18,538 bases of DNA, taken from positions 1 through 18,538 of the forward strand of contig CAMLQS010000061.1 of NCBI GenBank assembly GCA_946482165.1, in the 5' to 3' direction. Source of the stretch: an uncultured Verrucomicrobiota bacterium. Its GTDB lineage: Bacteria > Verrucomicrobiota > Verrucomicrobiae > Opitutales > Opitutaceae. Each line of letters opens with the position of its first letter. Positions within the stretch are counted from its first letter, which is position 1. The translations under genes and the position numbers were made by a program. The notes beneath the pieces are model-generated. The model was not told where the DNA came from, searched no databases, and was given only the letters and a program-made list of their open reading frames with translations. This document shows, one piece after another, positions 1-8,891 of this stretch.

Positions 1-1013
1 TCCATGCCCAGCTCGATCTCCCTCAGCGGCGCCCAAGCCGGATTGTTCATCGTGATCCATTTCCCCAAAAGCGGATAACGTTTAGGGATACCGGCCGTGA
101 GCAGTCCCGGCGATGGCGCCAACCGAAAAGCCGCGTCGTCCGACTTCATGATCGCCAGTCCGCCATCTTTGACGCGAAGGCCGCTCTCCGCGTTCCAGCT
201 CAGCTCCACGCGCCCGCGCAGAAATCCCTGCGCCGATTGAATCAGCCACGGCATGAGTCGCGCCGCCTCGTCGAGCCGCAAGGCGTTCATATCCGCGGCG
301 GCGTCCAGCACCGGTTTGTCGAGCGATAGGCTAAAGGGAAGAAGCTTCACGCTTCCGCCCAATACCTTCGCCTCCACGGCCGCCACCTTCAGGACGTGCG
401 CCGCGTCCAGCCCGAAAACCACCCGCAATGACGTAACCTCCGCGCCCGCCGCGGCGATCTTCGCGACACGTAAAGTCTGCCCGCCCGCCAATCCCACGCC
501 CGTCAGCTCCCTGGTAGCCACGTCGAATTCCAATCCGCTCACCTCCACGTCCAACTCGTCCGATCGCGCCCAGCCCTCGCGCAACGCGAGTCGCAGTTCG
601 CCGACGGGACCGGCATCCGGAGTCAGACTCCCCTCCCCCGCGAGCTCGATGCGGCCGCTCGCGGACCAACCCGCCGCGCTCGAGCCAAGCTTCTCGCGCA
701 GCAGAGGCCACAGCTCCGCCAGATCCAGCTGCGCGCGCCGGATCGACCAGCTCCACGCTCCGTTCTCCGTCGCTCGCAACTCCACCGCGAGATCCACCCC
801 GGCGCGTTTCGTGGAAAACACCAGCCCGTCCGCTCCCGCCTCCACGCGCCACTCCAGCCCCAGGTCGGGAAGCGCGTCGATTTTCACCCCGCCCGAAACG
901 TTCCCGTAAACCTGAACGCCGCCAATCTCCGCCGGCCGCGCCGAGTTCGCGGAGACGAAAATCGCCAGCGCAGCCAGCCCGAGTCGTCGTATATCCCGGA
1001 AGAATCGCGTCAC
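1..1013 (-). CDS. Secreted YdbH-like / AsmA-like protein, C-terminal part beyond the window
   Basis: The minus-strand frame is open without a stop from a GTG at 1013 to the left edge, giving about 337 residues. The start is followed by a signal peptide: basic MTRFFRDIRR, then a hydrophobic GLAALAIFVSANSA segment, then a likely cleavage near ARPA. The mature part is rich in alternating beta-strand-like sequence. A late stretch around residues 265-335 (MPWLIQSAQGFLRGRVELSW, then a glycine-rich turn and PSPGLLTAGIP) resembles the C-terminal domain of YdbH proteins, which belong to the AsmA-like group implicated in lipid transport between the two membranes. It lies 118 bp downstream of yicC in the same orientation. 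No Shine-Dalgarno is visible, and the GTG was chosen because it places the signal peptide at the N-terminus. Being a real gene is well supported. The family name is a resemblance judged by eye. Confidence 0.72.
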   Translation of the reverse strand, partial: MTRFFRDIRRLGLAALAIFVSANSARPAEIGGVQVYGNVSGGVKIDALPDLGLEWRVEAGADGLVFSTKRAGVDLAVELRATENGAWSWSIRRAQLDLAELWPLLREKLGSSAAGWSASGRIELAGEGSLTPDAGPVGELRLALREGWARSDELDVEVSGLEFDVATRELTGVGLAGGQTLRVAKIAAAGAEVTSLRVVFGLDAAHVLKVAAVEAKVLGGSVKLLPFSLSLDKPVLDAAADMNALRLDEAARLMPWLIQSAQGFLRGRVELSWNAESGLRVKDGGLAIMKSDDAAFRLAPSPGLLTAGIPKRYPLLGKWITMNNPAWAPLREIELGM

Positions 1014-1131
1014 ACCGCATCCATCGCCGCCCCGCGGCCGGAGGGCGAGTGCGGAAACGCTCCCGGGTGATACTCGCCCGCCCTCGCTCGCCACGACACG
1101 CCCCCGGCTCCACCGCCCCCGGCCTGCCGGC

Positions 1132-2007
1132 CTACTCGACGTTGGCGATCTGCTCCTTGATGCGTTCGAGCTCGTTCTTCAGCTCGATCACGCGCCGCGC
1201 GATTTCGTAGTCGTTGGCCTTCGCGCCGGTGGTGTTCACCTCGCGGCCCATCTCCTGGAGGATAAACTCCGCCTTGCGCCCGATCTCCCCGCCGCCCGCG
1301 AAAAGCTTTTTCAGCTGCGCGTGGTGGCTGCGGAAACGCGTCAGCTCCTCCGCGATGTCGCAGCGGTCCGCGAAAAGCGCGATTTCCTTGAGCACGCGTT
1401 CATCGTCCACCCGAAGGTCCAAGCCGGCTTCTCGCAGACGCTTCAACAAGGCCTCGCGCGCCGCCGCCACGACTTGCGGAGCGCGCGTCCCGATCTCCTC
1501 GATGAGCGACGACAGAAGCGCCAGCCGCGCCTCGAGGTCGGCCCTCAGCGCGGCGCCTTCCGTTGCGCGCATCGCGGCGAAACCCGCCAGCGCCTGTTCC
1601 AGCGCCGCCAGCACCGCCGGCCGCGCCTCGGCGACGGGCGGCGGCTCCGCCTTGCGCCGAAACTGCATCGCCGACTGCACGAGCGCATCCGTCGTCGGGC
1701 TGAAAATCACGTCGCGCTTTGCGGCGAAGGCCGCGAGGCGGTCCAGCCACACGCCGGCCGCCACTTCGTCGAAGTCCGCCTGCGCGCCGCCGCCCGCCGC
1801 GGCATCGAGCTCGATGCGCACCTGCACCGTGCCGCGGAGCACGACTTTTTTCGCCGCCTCCACGATGGCCGGCTCGAGCTCGTCCCACGCGGAGGGCTGG
1901 GCGACCTTCACCTCGAGCGCCTTGCGATTCACGGCGCTCACTTGGACGGAAAAACTTTGCGAGCCCGCGGAGCCCGCGGCGCGGCCATAGCCGGTCATGC
2001 TGTTCAT
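1132..2007 (-). CDS. yicC: YicC/YloC family endoribonuclease
   Basis: The protein has 291 residues, the usual size for YicC. The start was set at 2007 because it yields MNSMTGYGRA, the typical YicC N-terminus (MxSMTGYG/A); upstream in-frame sequence looks non-coding. The N-terminal YicC domain spans about residues 1-155. The C-terminal DUF1732-type domain spans about 205-291, with its diagnostic DIAEELTRFRSH, GRKAEFILQEMGREVNTTGAKAND and terminal ELERIKEQIANVE stretches all present. In Escherichia coli, YicC is an endoribonuclease acting in the cytoplasm, including on small RNAs. In many genomes gmk follows yicC, but here the next gene is a secreted YdbH-like protein. The phosphatase gene upstream ends 73 bp before this start in the same direction, so cotranscription is possible. 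Confidence 0.93.
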   Translation of the reverse strand: MNSMTGYGRAAGSAGSQSFSVQVSAVNRKALEVKVAQPSAWDELEPAIVEAAKKVVLRGTVQVRIELDAAAGGGAQADFDEVAAGVWLDRLAAFAAKRDVIFSPTTDALVQSAMQFRRKAEPPPVAEARPAVLAALEQALAGFAAMRATEGAALRADLEARLALLSSLIEEIGTRAPQVVAAAREALLKRLREAGLDLRVDDERVLKEIALFADRCDIAEELTRFRSHHAQLKKLFAGGGEIGRKAEFILQEMGREVNTTGAKANDYEIARRVIELKNELERIKEQIANVE

Positions 2008-2080
2008 GCCGCGAAGCAGACAGTCCGCGCCTCGCCCGACAAATCCCAAATGCCCCGGGCCTCGCCCCGGAGTTTTCCCG

Positions 2081-2554
2081 CTACAGCGCGCGCAAGTGCG
2101 CGATGATGCTCGGGATGGCCTCGACCAGCTCGTCGCGGCAGGCCTCATACTCGGCAAGCGGGCCGCCGTAAGGATCGCCGATCTCGCGGCTCGAGCCCCT
2201 CGGCATAAACTCCCGCCATAGATGGACGTTTTTCGGGGCCGGATCGAGCGCCAGACCGATCACCGCACGATGGCTTTCCGTCATGCAAAGGATCAGGTCG
2301 GCCTTCGCCGCCAGCTCGGGCGTGAGCGGACGGCTGCGGTGATCCGAGATCCGGAGCCCGACCTTGGCCAAGGCGTCGACGGAGTTGGCCGAAACTTTCT
2401 CCCCGCCGCGCGCAGCGACGCCGGCCGAGACGACTTTGCAGGAGCGCAAGGGCTCCGGTTCCGCCGCGAGCGCGTGGCGCAGGAGCGCCTCGGCCATCGG
2501 ACTGCGGCAGATGTTGGCGGTGCAGACGGTAACGATGAGCTTGGGCGCGGCCAT
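2081..2554 (-). CDS. Low-molecular-weight protein-tyrosine phosphatase
   Basis: The 157-residue length fits the family. The phosphate-binding loop C-X5-R is intact near the N-terminus as CTANICRSP (nucleophile Cys11, Arg17). The general-acid aspartate is in GDPYGGP (Asp127). These cytoplasmic enzymes hydrolyse phosphotyrosine and, in bacteria, often oppose BY-kinases controlling exopolysaccharide export. No tyrosine kinase or polysaccharide cluster is visible here, so the substrate is unknown. The start at 2554 places the catalytic loop at the usual distance. An in-frame ATG at 2572 is an alternative, with a weak GGAAG upstream of it. The gene follows the histidine kinase by 46 bp in the same orientation and precedes yicC, so the three may form one transcript. 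Confidence 0.92.
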   Translation of the reverse strand: MAAPKLIVTVCTANICRSPMAEALLRHALAAEPEPLRSCKVVSAGVAARGGEKVSANSVDALAKVGLRISDHRSRPLTPELAAKADLILCMTESHRAVIGLALDPAPKNVHLWREFMPRGSSREIGDPYGGPLAEYEACRDELVEAIPSIIAHLRAL

Positions 2555-2600
2555 TTGACGGTGGCGGACCATCGCGGGGCTTCCCGCGCAGGTCAAACGC

Positions 2601-5099
2601 TCACGCGGCCGAAGGCGGTTCAGGCAAGCCCAGCGCTTCCGCCAAAACGGACGCGAGGCCCTGCACGGAAAACGGCTTCGCCAGGTAATGATGCAGCCCC
2701 GATTCCCGCATCGGACCGAGGTCGGCGGGCCGGAGATGGCCGGTCATGATGACCACCGGGAGGTCCGGCCGGAACGCCCGCACGGACCGCGCCAGCGTGA
2801 CGCCATCCAGTCCCGGCATTGTCAGGTCGCACAGTATGGCCCTGAACAAATCCGGCGCGGTGGCGAAGGAAGCCAGGGCGACGTGGGCGTCGTTGAAGGT
2901 CCGCGTCTGGTAACCGAGGTGGCGCAACATGGGCTCCACCAGTTCCGTGATGGAGGGTTCGTCGTCGACCACCAGGATGGTCTGCCCGTCGCCGGGCGTG
3001 AGGGCGCCGGCCTCGTCGGCGATGAGCGACACGCCGCCGGCTCGCACCTGGCCGGGCAGGAAAGCGTGAAAGGCGGCGCCTCGGCCCGGCGCGCTTTCCA
3101 CGACGATCACCCCGCCGTGGTTCTCGACGATGCCATGCACCATCGCGAGGCCCAGCCCGGAACCCTCCCCCACCGGTTTCGTGGTGAAGAACGGCTCGAA
3201 GATTCGATCCAGCAGCGAGGGCGGGATTCCCGGACCGGTATCCCGCACCGTGAGCCGCACCCGCAGTTCCGCCCGCACTTGCGGGTGCCTCCGATGCCAT
3301 TCGTCCCGCGCGTCGCTGGGCGCGAGCTCGACCGTAAGCGTGCCACCCGCGGGGCGCATCGCCTGCGCGGCGTTTGTGCCCAGATTGAGCAGGACCTGGT
3401 GGATCTGTCCGGCGTCGACGAGCACGTGCAAGTCCTCGGAGGCGAAACGGGTGACGATGACGACCGACGAGGGCAGCGAGGCGCGCAGAAGCTCGAGCGC
3501 CTCCTCGATGATCGGCCCTAGCGGAGCCACCGTGCGGGGCTGTTCCGCCTGCCGGCTGAAAGTCAGAATGCGCCGCACCAAATCGCGCGCTCGGAGGCAG
3601 CCTTGATAGGCGTTGTCGAGAAACCGCCGCGTGGGCGCGCCCTCGTTGACGTCCAACATCGCGAGCTGCGTGTTGCCCATGATGCCGGCGAGAATGTTGT
3701 TAAAGTCGTGGGCGATGCCGCCGGCGAGCGTGCCGATCGCCTCCATTTTTTGGGCGCGCCGCAGTTGCGCCTCGAGCCGCAGCCGTTGCTCGTGGGCCTC
3801 CTCTTGGTCCGACACGTCTTGCACCGCGCCGCAAAGGCGAACCACGCACCCGTCCACCATCACGGTCCGCCCAAGCGAACGGACATGGATCAGCCGCCCC
3901 GACTCGAGACGCGCCGTCGCCACGAACTCGAAATCTCCGCCGCGGCGTGCCGCATGATCGAGCGCGGCGCGCACCGCCGGACGGCACTCCTCGGTGTAGA
4001 GCTGAACCACCGCATCCACGGTCGGAACGAACTGCTCCGGGTCCCGCTCAAAAATCCGAAAGGTGCCCGGCGTCCACAGGATCGCGCCGGTCGCACAGTC
4101 GAGCTCCCACCCGCCAAGACGGGCGATGTGCTCGGAATCGGCGAAGATTCTCCGCTGGCGCCAAAGATCCGTGAGATCGGTGGCGATGCCCACGATGCGC
4201 GAGATGCGGCCCTCCGCGTCGCGAGAGGGAATGAGCGATATCCGGCAGGACCGCACGCCGACCGTCTCGAGCGCAAACTCGCGCTCCAAGGTGATCGGAC
4301 GGCCGGCTCGCAGACAGTCCACCAAGTCCGCACACATGCGCTCGGCTCCGGCGGGAGGGAATATGTCGTCCGGAACGAGGCCGACGAATTGCTCCGCCGG
4401 CATTCCAAACAGCTCGGCATGGCGGCCGTTCACTCGCTCGTAGACAAAGCGCGGCCCCTCTTCGACCCGTAAAAGAAACACGGCGTCCTCGGTGTGCTCC
4501 AGCACCTCGGTGAAGCGCGTCTCCTGCGCGGCAAGCGCGACCTCGGCCTCGAGCCGCCGCCGCTCGGCCGCAAAACGCGCCGTCTCCGCGCGCAAACGCA
4601 TGAGTTCGCCCACGGCGCGCAGGGCGAAAACCCGGATCAATGTGGCCGCAAAATTCCGGTCCGGCAGCTTTCCCCCGAACGCCACCAGGATAACGCCCAG
4701 CGGGCGCCCCTCGGTGTCGTCCAAACGCAGGCCCAGCGCGGAATCCACCTGCCACCGCGCAAAGAAATCCCGCTGCGCCGGAAAGGCCTCGGCCAGGTTC
4801 TCCCAAAGCGCCACCTCCCCGCGCCGCCATATCTCCGCGACAATCGTCCCCTCGGGACGATGGATCATACTTCCGCCCTCGTCCGCCTCGGGCCAGTGGG
4901 CAAGCACCTCAAACCAATCCGCGCGGTCGGCGGCGGGCACGCTCACGTGGGCGCGCCGCGCATGCAGCGCCGTGCCCAGATGATCGATCATCGCGATGAG
5001 CGCATCGCGCCCCGTGCGCGCCGCGGTGAGCAAGAGGGAGCGCACCAACGCATCGTAGTGAGCGCCTTGGGGAGAAGACGCCGGATCGTTCGGGTCCAT
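2601..5099 (-). CDS. Soluble hybrid sensor histidine kinase (GAF-like, two PAS, HisKA, HATPase, REC)
   Basis: The protein has 832 residues from the ATG at 5099. It has no signal peptide or membrane segment, so it is probably cytoplasmic. Domains in order: a GAF-like sensor (about 10-170), a short coiled linker (170-195), PAS 1 (about 196-312), PAS 2 of the PAS_3 type (about 320-432), HisKA with the phospho-accepting His464 in GGIAHDFNNIL, and HATPase with the N box (NLGTNAAQAM, Asn572/Asn576), DTGPGIP (620-626) and GSGLGL (646-651). A C-terminal receiver follows (about 706-825) with acidic pair Asp712/Asp713, phospho-acceptor Asp758, Thr786 and Lys808. All catalytic residues are present. The ligand cannot be deduced. 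No separate response regulator or output gene is adjacent, so the partner is encoded elsewhere or the REC domain is regulatory. An in-frame TTG at 5138 is a less likely start. Confidence 0.94.
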   Translation of the reverse strand: MDPNDPASSPQGAHYDALVRSLLLTAARTGRDALIAMIDHLGTALHARRAHVSVPAADRADWFEVLAHWPEADEGGSMIHRPEGTIVAEIWRRGEVALWENLAEAFPAQRDFFARWQVDSALGLRLDDTEGRPLGVILVAFGGKLPDRNFAATLIRVFALRAVGELMRLRAETARFAAERRRLEAEVALAAQETRFTEVLEHTEDAVFLLRVEEGPRFVYERVNGRHAELFGMPAEQFVGLVPDDIFPPAGAERMCADLVDCLRAGRPITLEREFALETVGVRSCRISLIPSRDAEGRISRIVGIATDLTDLWRQRRIFADSEHIARLGGWELDCATGAILWTPGTFRIFERDPEQFVPTVDAVVQLYTEECRPAVRAALDHAARRGGDFEFVATARLESGRLIHVRSLGRTVMVDGCVVRLCGAVQDVSDQEEAHEQRLRLEAQLRRAQKMEAIGTLAGGIAHDFNNILAGIMGNTQLAMLDVNEGAPTRRFLDNAYQGCLRARDLVRRILTFSRQAEQPRTVAPLGPIIEEALELLRASLPSSVVIVTRFASEDLHVLVDAGQIHQVLLNLGTNAAQAMRPAGGTLTVELAPSDARDEWHRRHPQVRAELRVRLTVRDTGPGIPPSLLDRIFEPFFTTKPVGEGSGLGLAMVHGIVENHGGVIVVESAPGRGAAFHAFLPGQVRAGGVSLIADEAGALTPGDGQTILVVDDEPSITELVEPMLRHLGYQTRTFNDAHVALASFATAPDLFRAILCDLTMPGLDGVTLARSVRAFRPDLPVVIMTGHLRPADLGPMRESGLHHYLAKPFSVQGLASVLAEALGLPEPPSAA

Positions 5100-5188
5100 G
5101 GCAAAGGCCAAGCTGCGTGGCGCCGTCCGCGCAAGCAATCGCTGGTTAATCCGCCAGCGGTAAAAATAAGCCGGGAGCGGAACCCCTT

Positions 5189-5214
5189 AAGCCGGACCGG
5201 GGCTGCGCCGGCTT
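5189..5214. other. Inverted repeat between the deaminase and kinase genes
   Basis: AAGCCGG and CCGGCTT form a 7-bp perfect stem around a 12-nt GC-rich loop. It lies in the 165-bp gap after the deaminase stop and before the kinase start, both on the minus strand. No T-run follows on either strand, so it is not a standard intrinsic terminator. It could attenuate readthrough or be incidental in GC-rich DNA. Confidence 0.3.
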
Positions 5215-5264
5215 CGCGGCCTTCATCCTCCGTCGACCGGCGCCGCCGAGTATTTGGGGAGGTC

Positions 5265-6263
5265 CTAAAAAGACGCCCCGGCCAGGCGTGTTATCTCGGC
5301 GAGAGCGCGCTCCCGCATCTCGGAAGGAACCGTTGCCACCCGCCAGCCGGCCGAGGCCAGACGCGCCAACTCCGAGCGCATGAATCCGGCTTCGGTCGCA
5401 AGGGTCCGATACTCGTCGTGCAACGTGTTGCCGAAAACCAAGGGGTCGTCGGTGCTGAGGGTGCAATTGACGCCGGCCGCCATCAACTCGCGGAGCGAAT
5501 GCCCGGCCATCGTGGAAAAGACGCCGAGTTTCACGTTGCTGATCGGACAGACGTCGAAGGTGACACCGCGCTCGACGGCGAGGGCAACGACCGCGGGATC
5601 CTCGGCCGCGCGCACACCGTGCTGCACGCGCGTGACGCCCAGTTGCTCGATGGCCTCGCGCACCCGCGCGGCGCCGTCGAATTCGCCGGCGTGGCACTTG
5701 GTGACTTTGCCCGCGGCACGAAGCCGTTCCCAACGCGGCGCGGTCCAGGATTCCGTGGGCGTGGACTCGTGTCCGTGAAGGTCGACGCCCGCGAGCTCGT
5801 CCCAGTTTTCCAGATCGTCGATCACCTCCCGCATCGGCCCGGCATAGTCGGTGCGCAGCATGCCGGCGAAAATGCGCACCTCCAGCCCGGCCGGGACGGC
5901 GGAGCGGATCGCGGCGATGATTTCACGAGCCGGCACGCCGATGAAGCCCGAAACGGGCAGATGGAAGGAGGTCTCCACGTAGCGGACGTTTTGCGCGAGG
6001 TGCCGCGCGAACACCGCTTTCGCCGCCTCGTGGTAGCGCTCGGCGGAGACGAACCAAGGCAGCGCGTGGCCCAGCAAGACTTCGTCAAACTTCGGGAAAC
6101 TCGGAAACCGATAATCCGACGCGTGAGTGAACAAGGTCGGCGGATAGGTCTCCGGTTTCCACGCGTGCAACAACTCGTAAGGCAACGCGCCCTCGATATG
6201 AAGATGCGTCTCCGTTTTCGGAAGCGCCTGGATGAATGCGTCGAGGCCGTCGGAGTCGGGCAT
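5265..6263 (-). CDS. add: Adenosine deaminase family protein
   Basis: The protein has 332 residues, normal for the family, and starts with ATG. All expected zinc and catalytic residues are visible: HLHIEG (His20, His22), CHAGE (His191, Glu194), VQHGVR (His215) and STDDP (Asp272, Asp273). These enzymes hydrolytically deaminate adenosine, or adenine in a related branch, in cytoplasmic purine salvage. The C-terminal FGNTLHDEY resembles adenosine deaminases, while [10 protein letters not shown] and HLHIEGA resemble the adenine-deaminase branch, so the substrate is not settled by reading. The upstream region holds an inverted array of 10-bp repeats rather than an obvious promoter. The M29 aminopeptidase ends 101 bp upstream in the same orientation. 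Confidence 0.88.
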   Translation of the reverse strand: MPDSDGLDAFIQALPKTETHLHIEGALPYELLHAWKPETYPPTLFTHASDYRFPSFPKFDEVLLGHALPWFVSAERYHEAAKAVFARHLAQNVRYVETSFHLPVSGFIGVPAREIIAAIRSAVPAGLEVRIFAGMLRTDYAGPMREVIDDLENWDELAGVDLHGHESTPTESWTAPRWERLRAAGKVTKCHAGEFDGAARVREAIEQLGVTRVQHGVRAAEDPAVVALAVERGVTFDVCPISNVKLGVFSTMAGHSLRELMAAGVNCTLSTDDPLVFGNTLHDEYRTLATEAGFMRSELARLASAGWRVATVPSEMRERALAEITRLAGASF

Positions 6264-6268
6264 ATTTC

Positions 6269-6360
6269 AACCACTAATGAACACTCATGGACACTAATGG
6301 AGCATTCGCGAAAGACGCCTTCATTCGGAATTAGTGACCATTAGTGCAGATTAGTTAACT
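6269..6360. repeat. Mirror-symmetric array of 10-bp units (AT-rich type)
   Basis: Three 10-bp units lie on the left (CCACTAATGA, ACACTCATGG, ACACTAATGG at 6271-6300). Three inverted units lie on the right (TTAGTGACCA, TTAGTGCAGA, TTAGTTAACT at 6331-6360). The arms are complementary over most of their length around a loop of about 30 nt. The array fills the gap between the aminopeptidase stop and the deaminase start. Its AT-rich composition contrasts with the surrounding genes. If transcribed it would form a long hairpin in the deaminase leader. Confidence 0.8.
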
Positions 6361-6364
6361 CCGC

Positions 6365-7486
6365 TCAGCTTTTCCCGAGCAGGTATTCCGGGTTCAGCTT
6401 GAAGAGCGACTTCTGGGTAAAGAGGCCGTCCTTGCGGATGAGTTTCCCGTCGAACCAGATTTCGCCGCCGCCGTATTCGGGGCGCTGGATGCTCACCATG
6501 TCCCAGTGCACGGCCGACTCGTTGCCGTTGCCGGCACGCTCGTAGGCCTTGCCGGGCGTGAAGTGGAAGGAACCGGCGATCTTCTCGTCGAAGAGGATGT
6601 CGCGCATCGGCTCGCGAATGTGCGGATTGAAGCCGATGGCGAATTCGCCGATGTAGCGCGCTCCGGCGTCGCTATCGAGAATCTCGTTGAGGCGTTTGGT
6701 GTTGTTCGCCGTGGCCTCGACGATGCGGCCCTTCTTGAAGACGAGGCGGATATTGTCGAAGGAGGTGCCGAGATAGACGGAGGGCGTGTTATATTGGATG
6801 ACGCCTTCGACGGATTCCTTCACCGGGCAGGAAAACACCTCGCCGTCGGGGATGTTGCGCTGGCCGCCGCACTCGCGCGCGCCGATGCCCTTGATCGAAA
6901 AGGACAGGTCGGTGCCGGGGCCCTTGATCTGCACGCGATCCGTTTTGTCCATGAGCGTCTTGAGCGCCTTCATGCCCGGGATCATGCGGGAGTAGTCGAG
7001 GGTGCAGACCTTGAAATAAAAGTCCTCGAAGGCCTCGGTGCTCAAGCCCGCCTGCTGGGCCATCGCGGGCGTGGGCCAGCGGAGCACGACCCACTTGGTC
7101 TTGTTCACGCGGTGGTCGAGCACGGGCTTCATCAGTCGCGCATAGAGCTGCACGCGCGAAGCGGGCACGTCGGAGGACTCGAAGATGTTGTCGGAACCGC
7201 GGAGCGCTATGTAGGCGTCCATCTTCTGCATGCGCTTGAGCTCGATGTCTACGAGCGGGGCGAACTGCTCCTCGGTCGCATCGATCATCAGCTCGCGGCT
7301 GACCCTCGCACGATGGATTTGCACCACGGGATGAGCGCCGCGGGCGCGCGCGGCGCGCACGAGCGAGATCACCATGGCGTCCGGCACGTCGTAGGCGTCG
7401 ATGAGGACGCGCTCGCCTTTCTTCAAATCGCAGGAAAAACCGGTGAGACCGGAGGCCAGTTGGTCGAGTCGAGGGTCGGAGAGCAT
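6365..7486 (-). CDS. M29 family aminopeptidase (thermophilic aminopeptidase T-like)
   Basis: The protein has 373 residues from the ATG at 7486, giving [14 protein letters not shown], which matches the usual start of the family. An in-frame TTG at 7507 is a less likely start. Metal-ligand candidates of family M29 are in place: Glu216 in [10 protein letters not shown], Glu281 in [11 protein letters not shown], His308 in GSFHFTPG, and His327/Asp329 in SAVHWDMV. These cytoplasmic metalloenzymes remove N-terminal residues from peptides. It starts 39 bp after the lpxK stop on the same strand, so the two are likely cotranscribed, though no functional link to lipid A is known. No membrane segment or signal peptide is present. 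Confidence 0.92.
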   Translation of the reverse strand: MLSDPRLDQLASGLTGFSCDLKKGERVLIDAYDVPDAMVISLVRAARARGAHPVVQIHRARVSRELMIDATEEQFAPLVDIELKRMQKMDAYIALRGSDNIFESSDVPASRVQLYARLMKPVLDHRVNKTKWVVLRWPTPAMAQQAGLSTEAFEDFYFKVCTLDYSRMIPGMKALKTLMDKTDRVQIKGPGTDLSFSIKGIGARECGGQRNIPDGEVFSCPVKESVEGVIQYNTPSVYLGTSFDNIRLVFKKGRIVEATANNTKRLNEILDSDAGARYIGEFAIGFNPHIREPMRDILFDEKIAGSFHFTPGKAYERAGNGNESAVHWDMVSIQRPEYGGGEIWFDGKLIRKDGLFTQKSLFKLNPEYLLGKS

Positions 7487-7525
7487 CGGGAAAAGAGGAT
7501 CGGTCAATCGGAAGCGTAAGCTTCA

Positions 7526-8752
7526 TCAACGCAAGCGCGCGCCGAAGGAGGACGGCGATCCGCCGGCCGCGCCAAGTCCATCGGTCGGAAAACAGATGCG
7601 TCCCACCGCATCGTCAAAGCCGCTCGCGCCGCGCAGGATCTCGATCTCGAGACGCAGGTAGTAGATCGGCACCGGGCAGGGCATGCCCTCGGGGATGCGC
7701 ACCGCGTCCTTCTCGGTGGTCACGATGTAGTCGACCTTGCGCTCCAGCGCCTCGGAAAAGATCTCGACGAAATCCTCGTAGGTGAAGCGATAGTGGTCGA
7801 GGAAGCGCCGGGTAAACTCGATGCGCCCGCCGAGGTCGCGCACGAAGGCCTCGAAGCTCTCCGGGACCGCGATGCCGGAAAAAGCCCCCACCCGCCTGCC
7901 ATCGAGGTCGGTCAGCGGGCGACGCTCGGTCGAGCCGAGGCGTTGCAGGAACTGCGGCCGGTGCGCGCACTCGATCACGTTCACGCCGGGGTTATGACGC
8001 TGGATCAGCTCCTCGAGCTCGGGGTCGCGGCGCCCGTCGGACTTGGTGAGGAAAACGTAGCTCGCACGTTTCAGATGCTTGATCGGCTCGCGCAGAATGC
8101 CGCGCGGCAGGAGGTGGCCGTTGCCAAAGGGGTTGGTCTTGTCGACGAGGAGGAGATTGAGCCGGCCCTTGAGCGGCAGGTATTGAAATCCGTCGTCGAG
8201 GATGAGCGTGTCGCAGCGGAATTTCTTGATGGCGAAAACGCCTGCTTTCACGCGGTCCTTGTCCACGAGGACGACAACGCCGGGCAGGTTGCGCGCCAGC
8301 ATGAAGGGCTCGTCGCCGGCTTTTTCGGAGTCGAGCAACACCTCGCGTCCGTCGCTCACGATGCGCGGAGGCGGCGCGCTGGTGTGGGTGAACCACCAGA
8401 GGGCCTTTTTCCACATCGGCGGCGCCTTGCTGCGGTAGCCGCGGGAGAGGATGGCGACCCTGCGCCCGCGATCACGAAGCGCGCGCGCGAACATTTCCAC
8501 GACGGGCGTCTTGCCCGTGCCGCCGACGGTGAGGTTGCCCACCACGACCACGAGGCAGCCCAGCGGCTGGTCGTGCAGGATGCGTTTTCGATAAAGCCAC
8601 ACCCGCGTTTGCGCGATGCCGCTGAAAAGCCACGACAACCCATGAAGAAACCCCGCGAAGAGCGTCGGGCCCACGCCTTCGCGCCGACCGAAAATCACGT
8701 CGATCGTGAAGTGTTCGAGGGCGTTTAACTTGCGTTTGAGCCAGTTGGACAT
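7526..8752 (-). CDS. lpxK: Tetraacyldisaccharide 4'-kinase (lipid A biosynthesis)
   Basis: LpxK phosphorylates the 4' position of tetraacyldisaccharide 1-phosphate to make lipid IVA at the inner membrane. The 408-residue product, from the ATG at 8752, is slightly longer than the common 330-380. It has a hydrophobic N-terminal segment (about 28-50) for membrane association. Family motifs are present: the P-loop [12 protein letters not shown] (72-83), SRGYRS (103-108), GDEP (146-149), LILDDGFQ (Asp186/Asp187) and a late TTEKDAVRI. The in-frame TTG at 8797 was rejected because it adds a non-family extension. The gene is divergent from the class V aminotransferase with a 139-bp spacer. A second lipid-A-type gene, the LpxH-like phosphatase, lies about 1.5 kb away on the other strand. 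Its presence indicates an LPS-type outer membrane. Confidence 0.95.
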   Translation of the reverse strand: MSNWLKRKLNALEHFTIDVIFGRREGVGPTLFAGFLHGLSWLFSGIAQTRVWLYRKRILHDQPLGCLVVVVGNLTVGGTGKTPVVEMFARALRDRGRRVAILSRGYRSKAPPMWKKALWWFTHTSAPPPRIVSDGREVLLDSEKAGDEPFMLARNLPGVVVLVDKDRVKAGVFAIKKFRCDTLILDDGFQYLPLKGRLNLLLVDKTNPFGNGHLLPRGILREPIKHLKRASYVFLTKSDGRRDPELEELIQRHNPGVNVIECAHRPQFLQRLGSTERRPLTDLDGRRVGAFSGIAVPESFEAFVRDLGGRIEFTRRFLDHYRFTYEDFVEIFSEALERKVDYIVTTEKDAVRIPEGMPCPVPIYYLRLEIEILRGASGFDDAVGRICFPTDGLGAAGGSPSSFGARLR

Positions 8753-8891
8753 ACGGACGGGATGCGGCAGCGGCGAAAAAGGCGCGGGCCTGGACAAGTG
8801 GCGAGGGGAAATCGGATTTGACCGCGTCGCGGGGTGCGGAATGTTCTTATTCTTTTAACGTCCTCCGCACGTCTCCCGCGCCCTTCTTTCC

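Noticed and set aside
331..1113. Minus-strand ATG frame of 260 codons at the left end
   Set aside because: Its product is Arg/Gly-rich without motifs. The overlapping GTG-started frame has a signal peptide and stays open to the window edge.
2050..2073. GC-rich imperfect hairpin (CCGGGC / GCCCCGG) followed by TTTT between yicC and the phosphatase
   Set aside because: The stem needs a bulge, and the T-run is on the plus strand while both genes are on the minus strand.
4494..6344. 616-codon plus-strand open frame across the kinase and deaminase genes
   Set aside because: It runs antisense through two well-supported genes and the repeat array. The composition is Arg/Gly/His-rich with no recognisable domain.
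8818..8846. TTGACC with ATGTTC at 17-bp spacing as a promoter for the aminotransferase
   Set aside because: The -10 match is poor and no better pair was seen, so the promoter cannot be placed.
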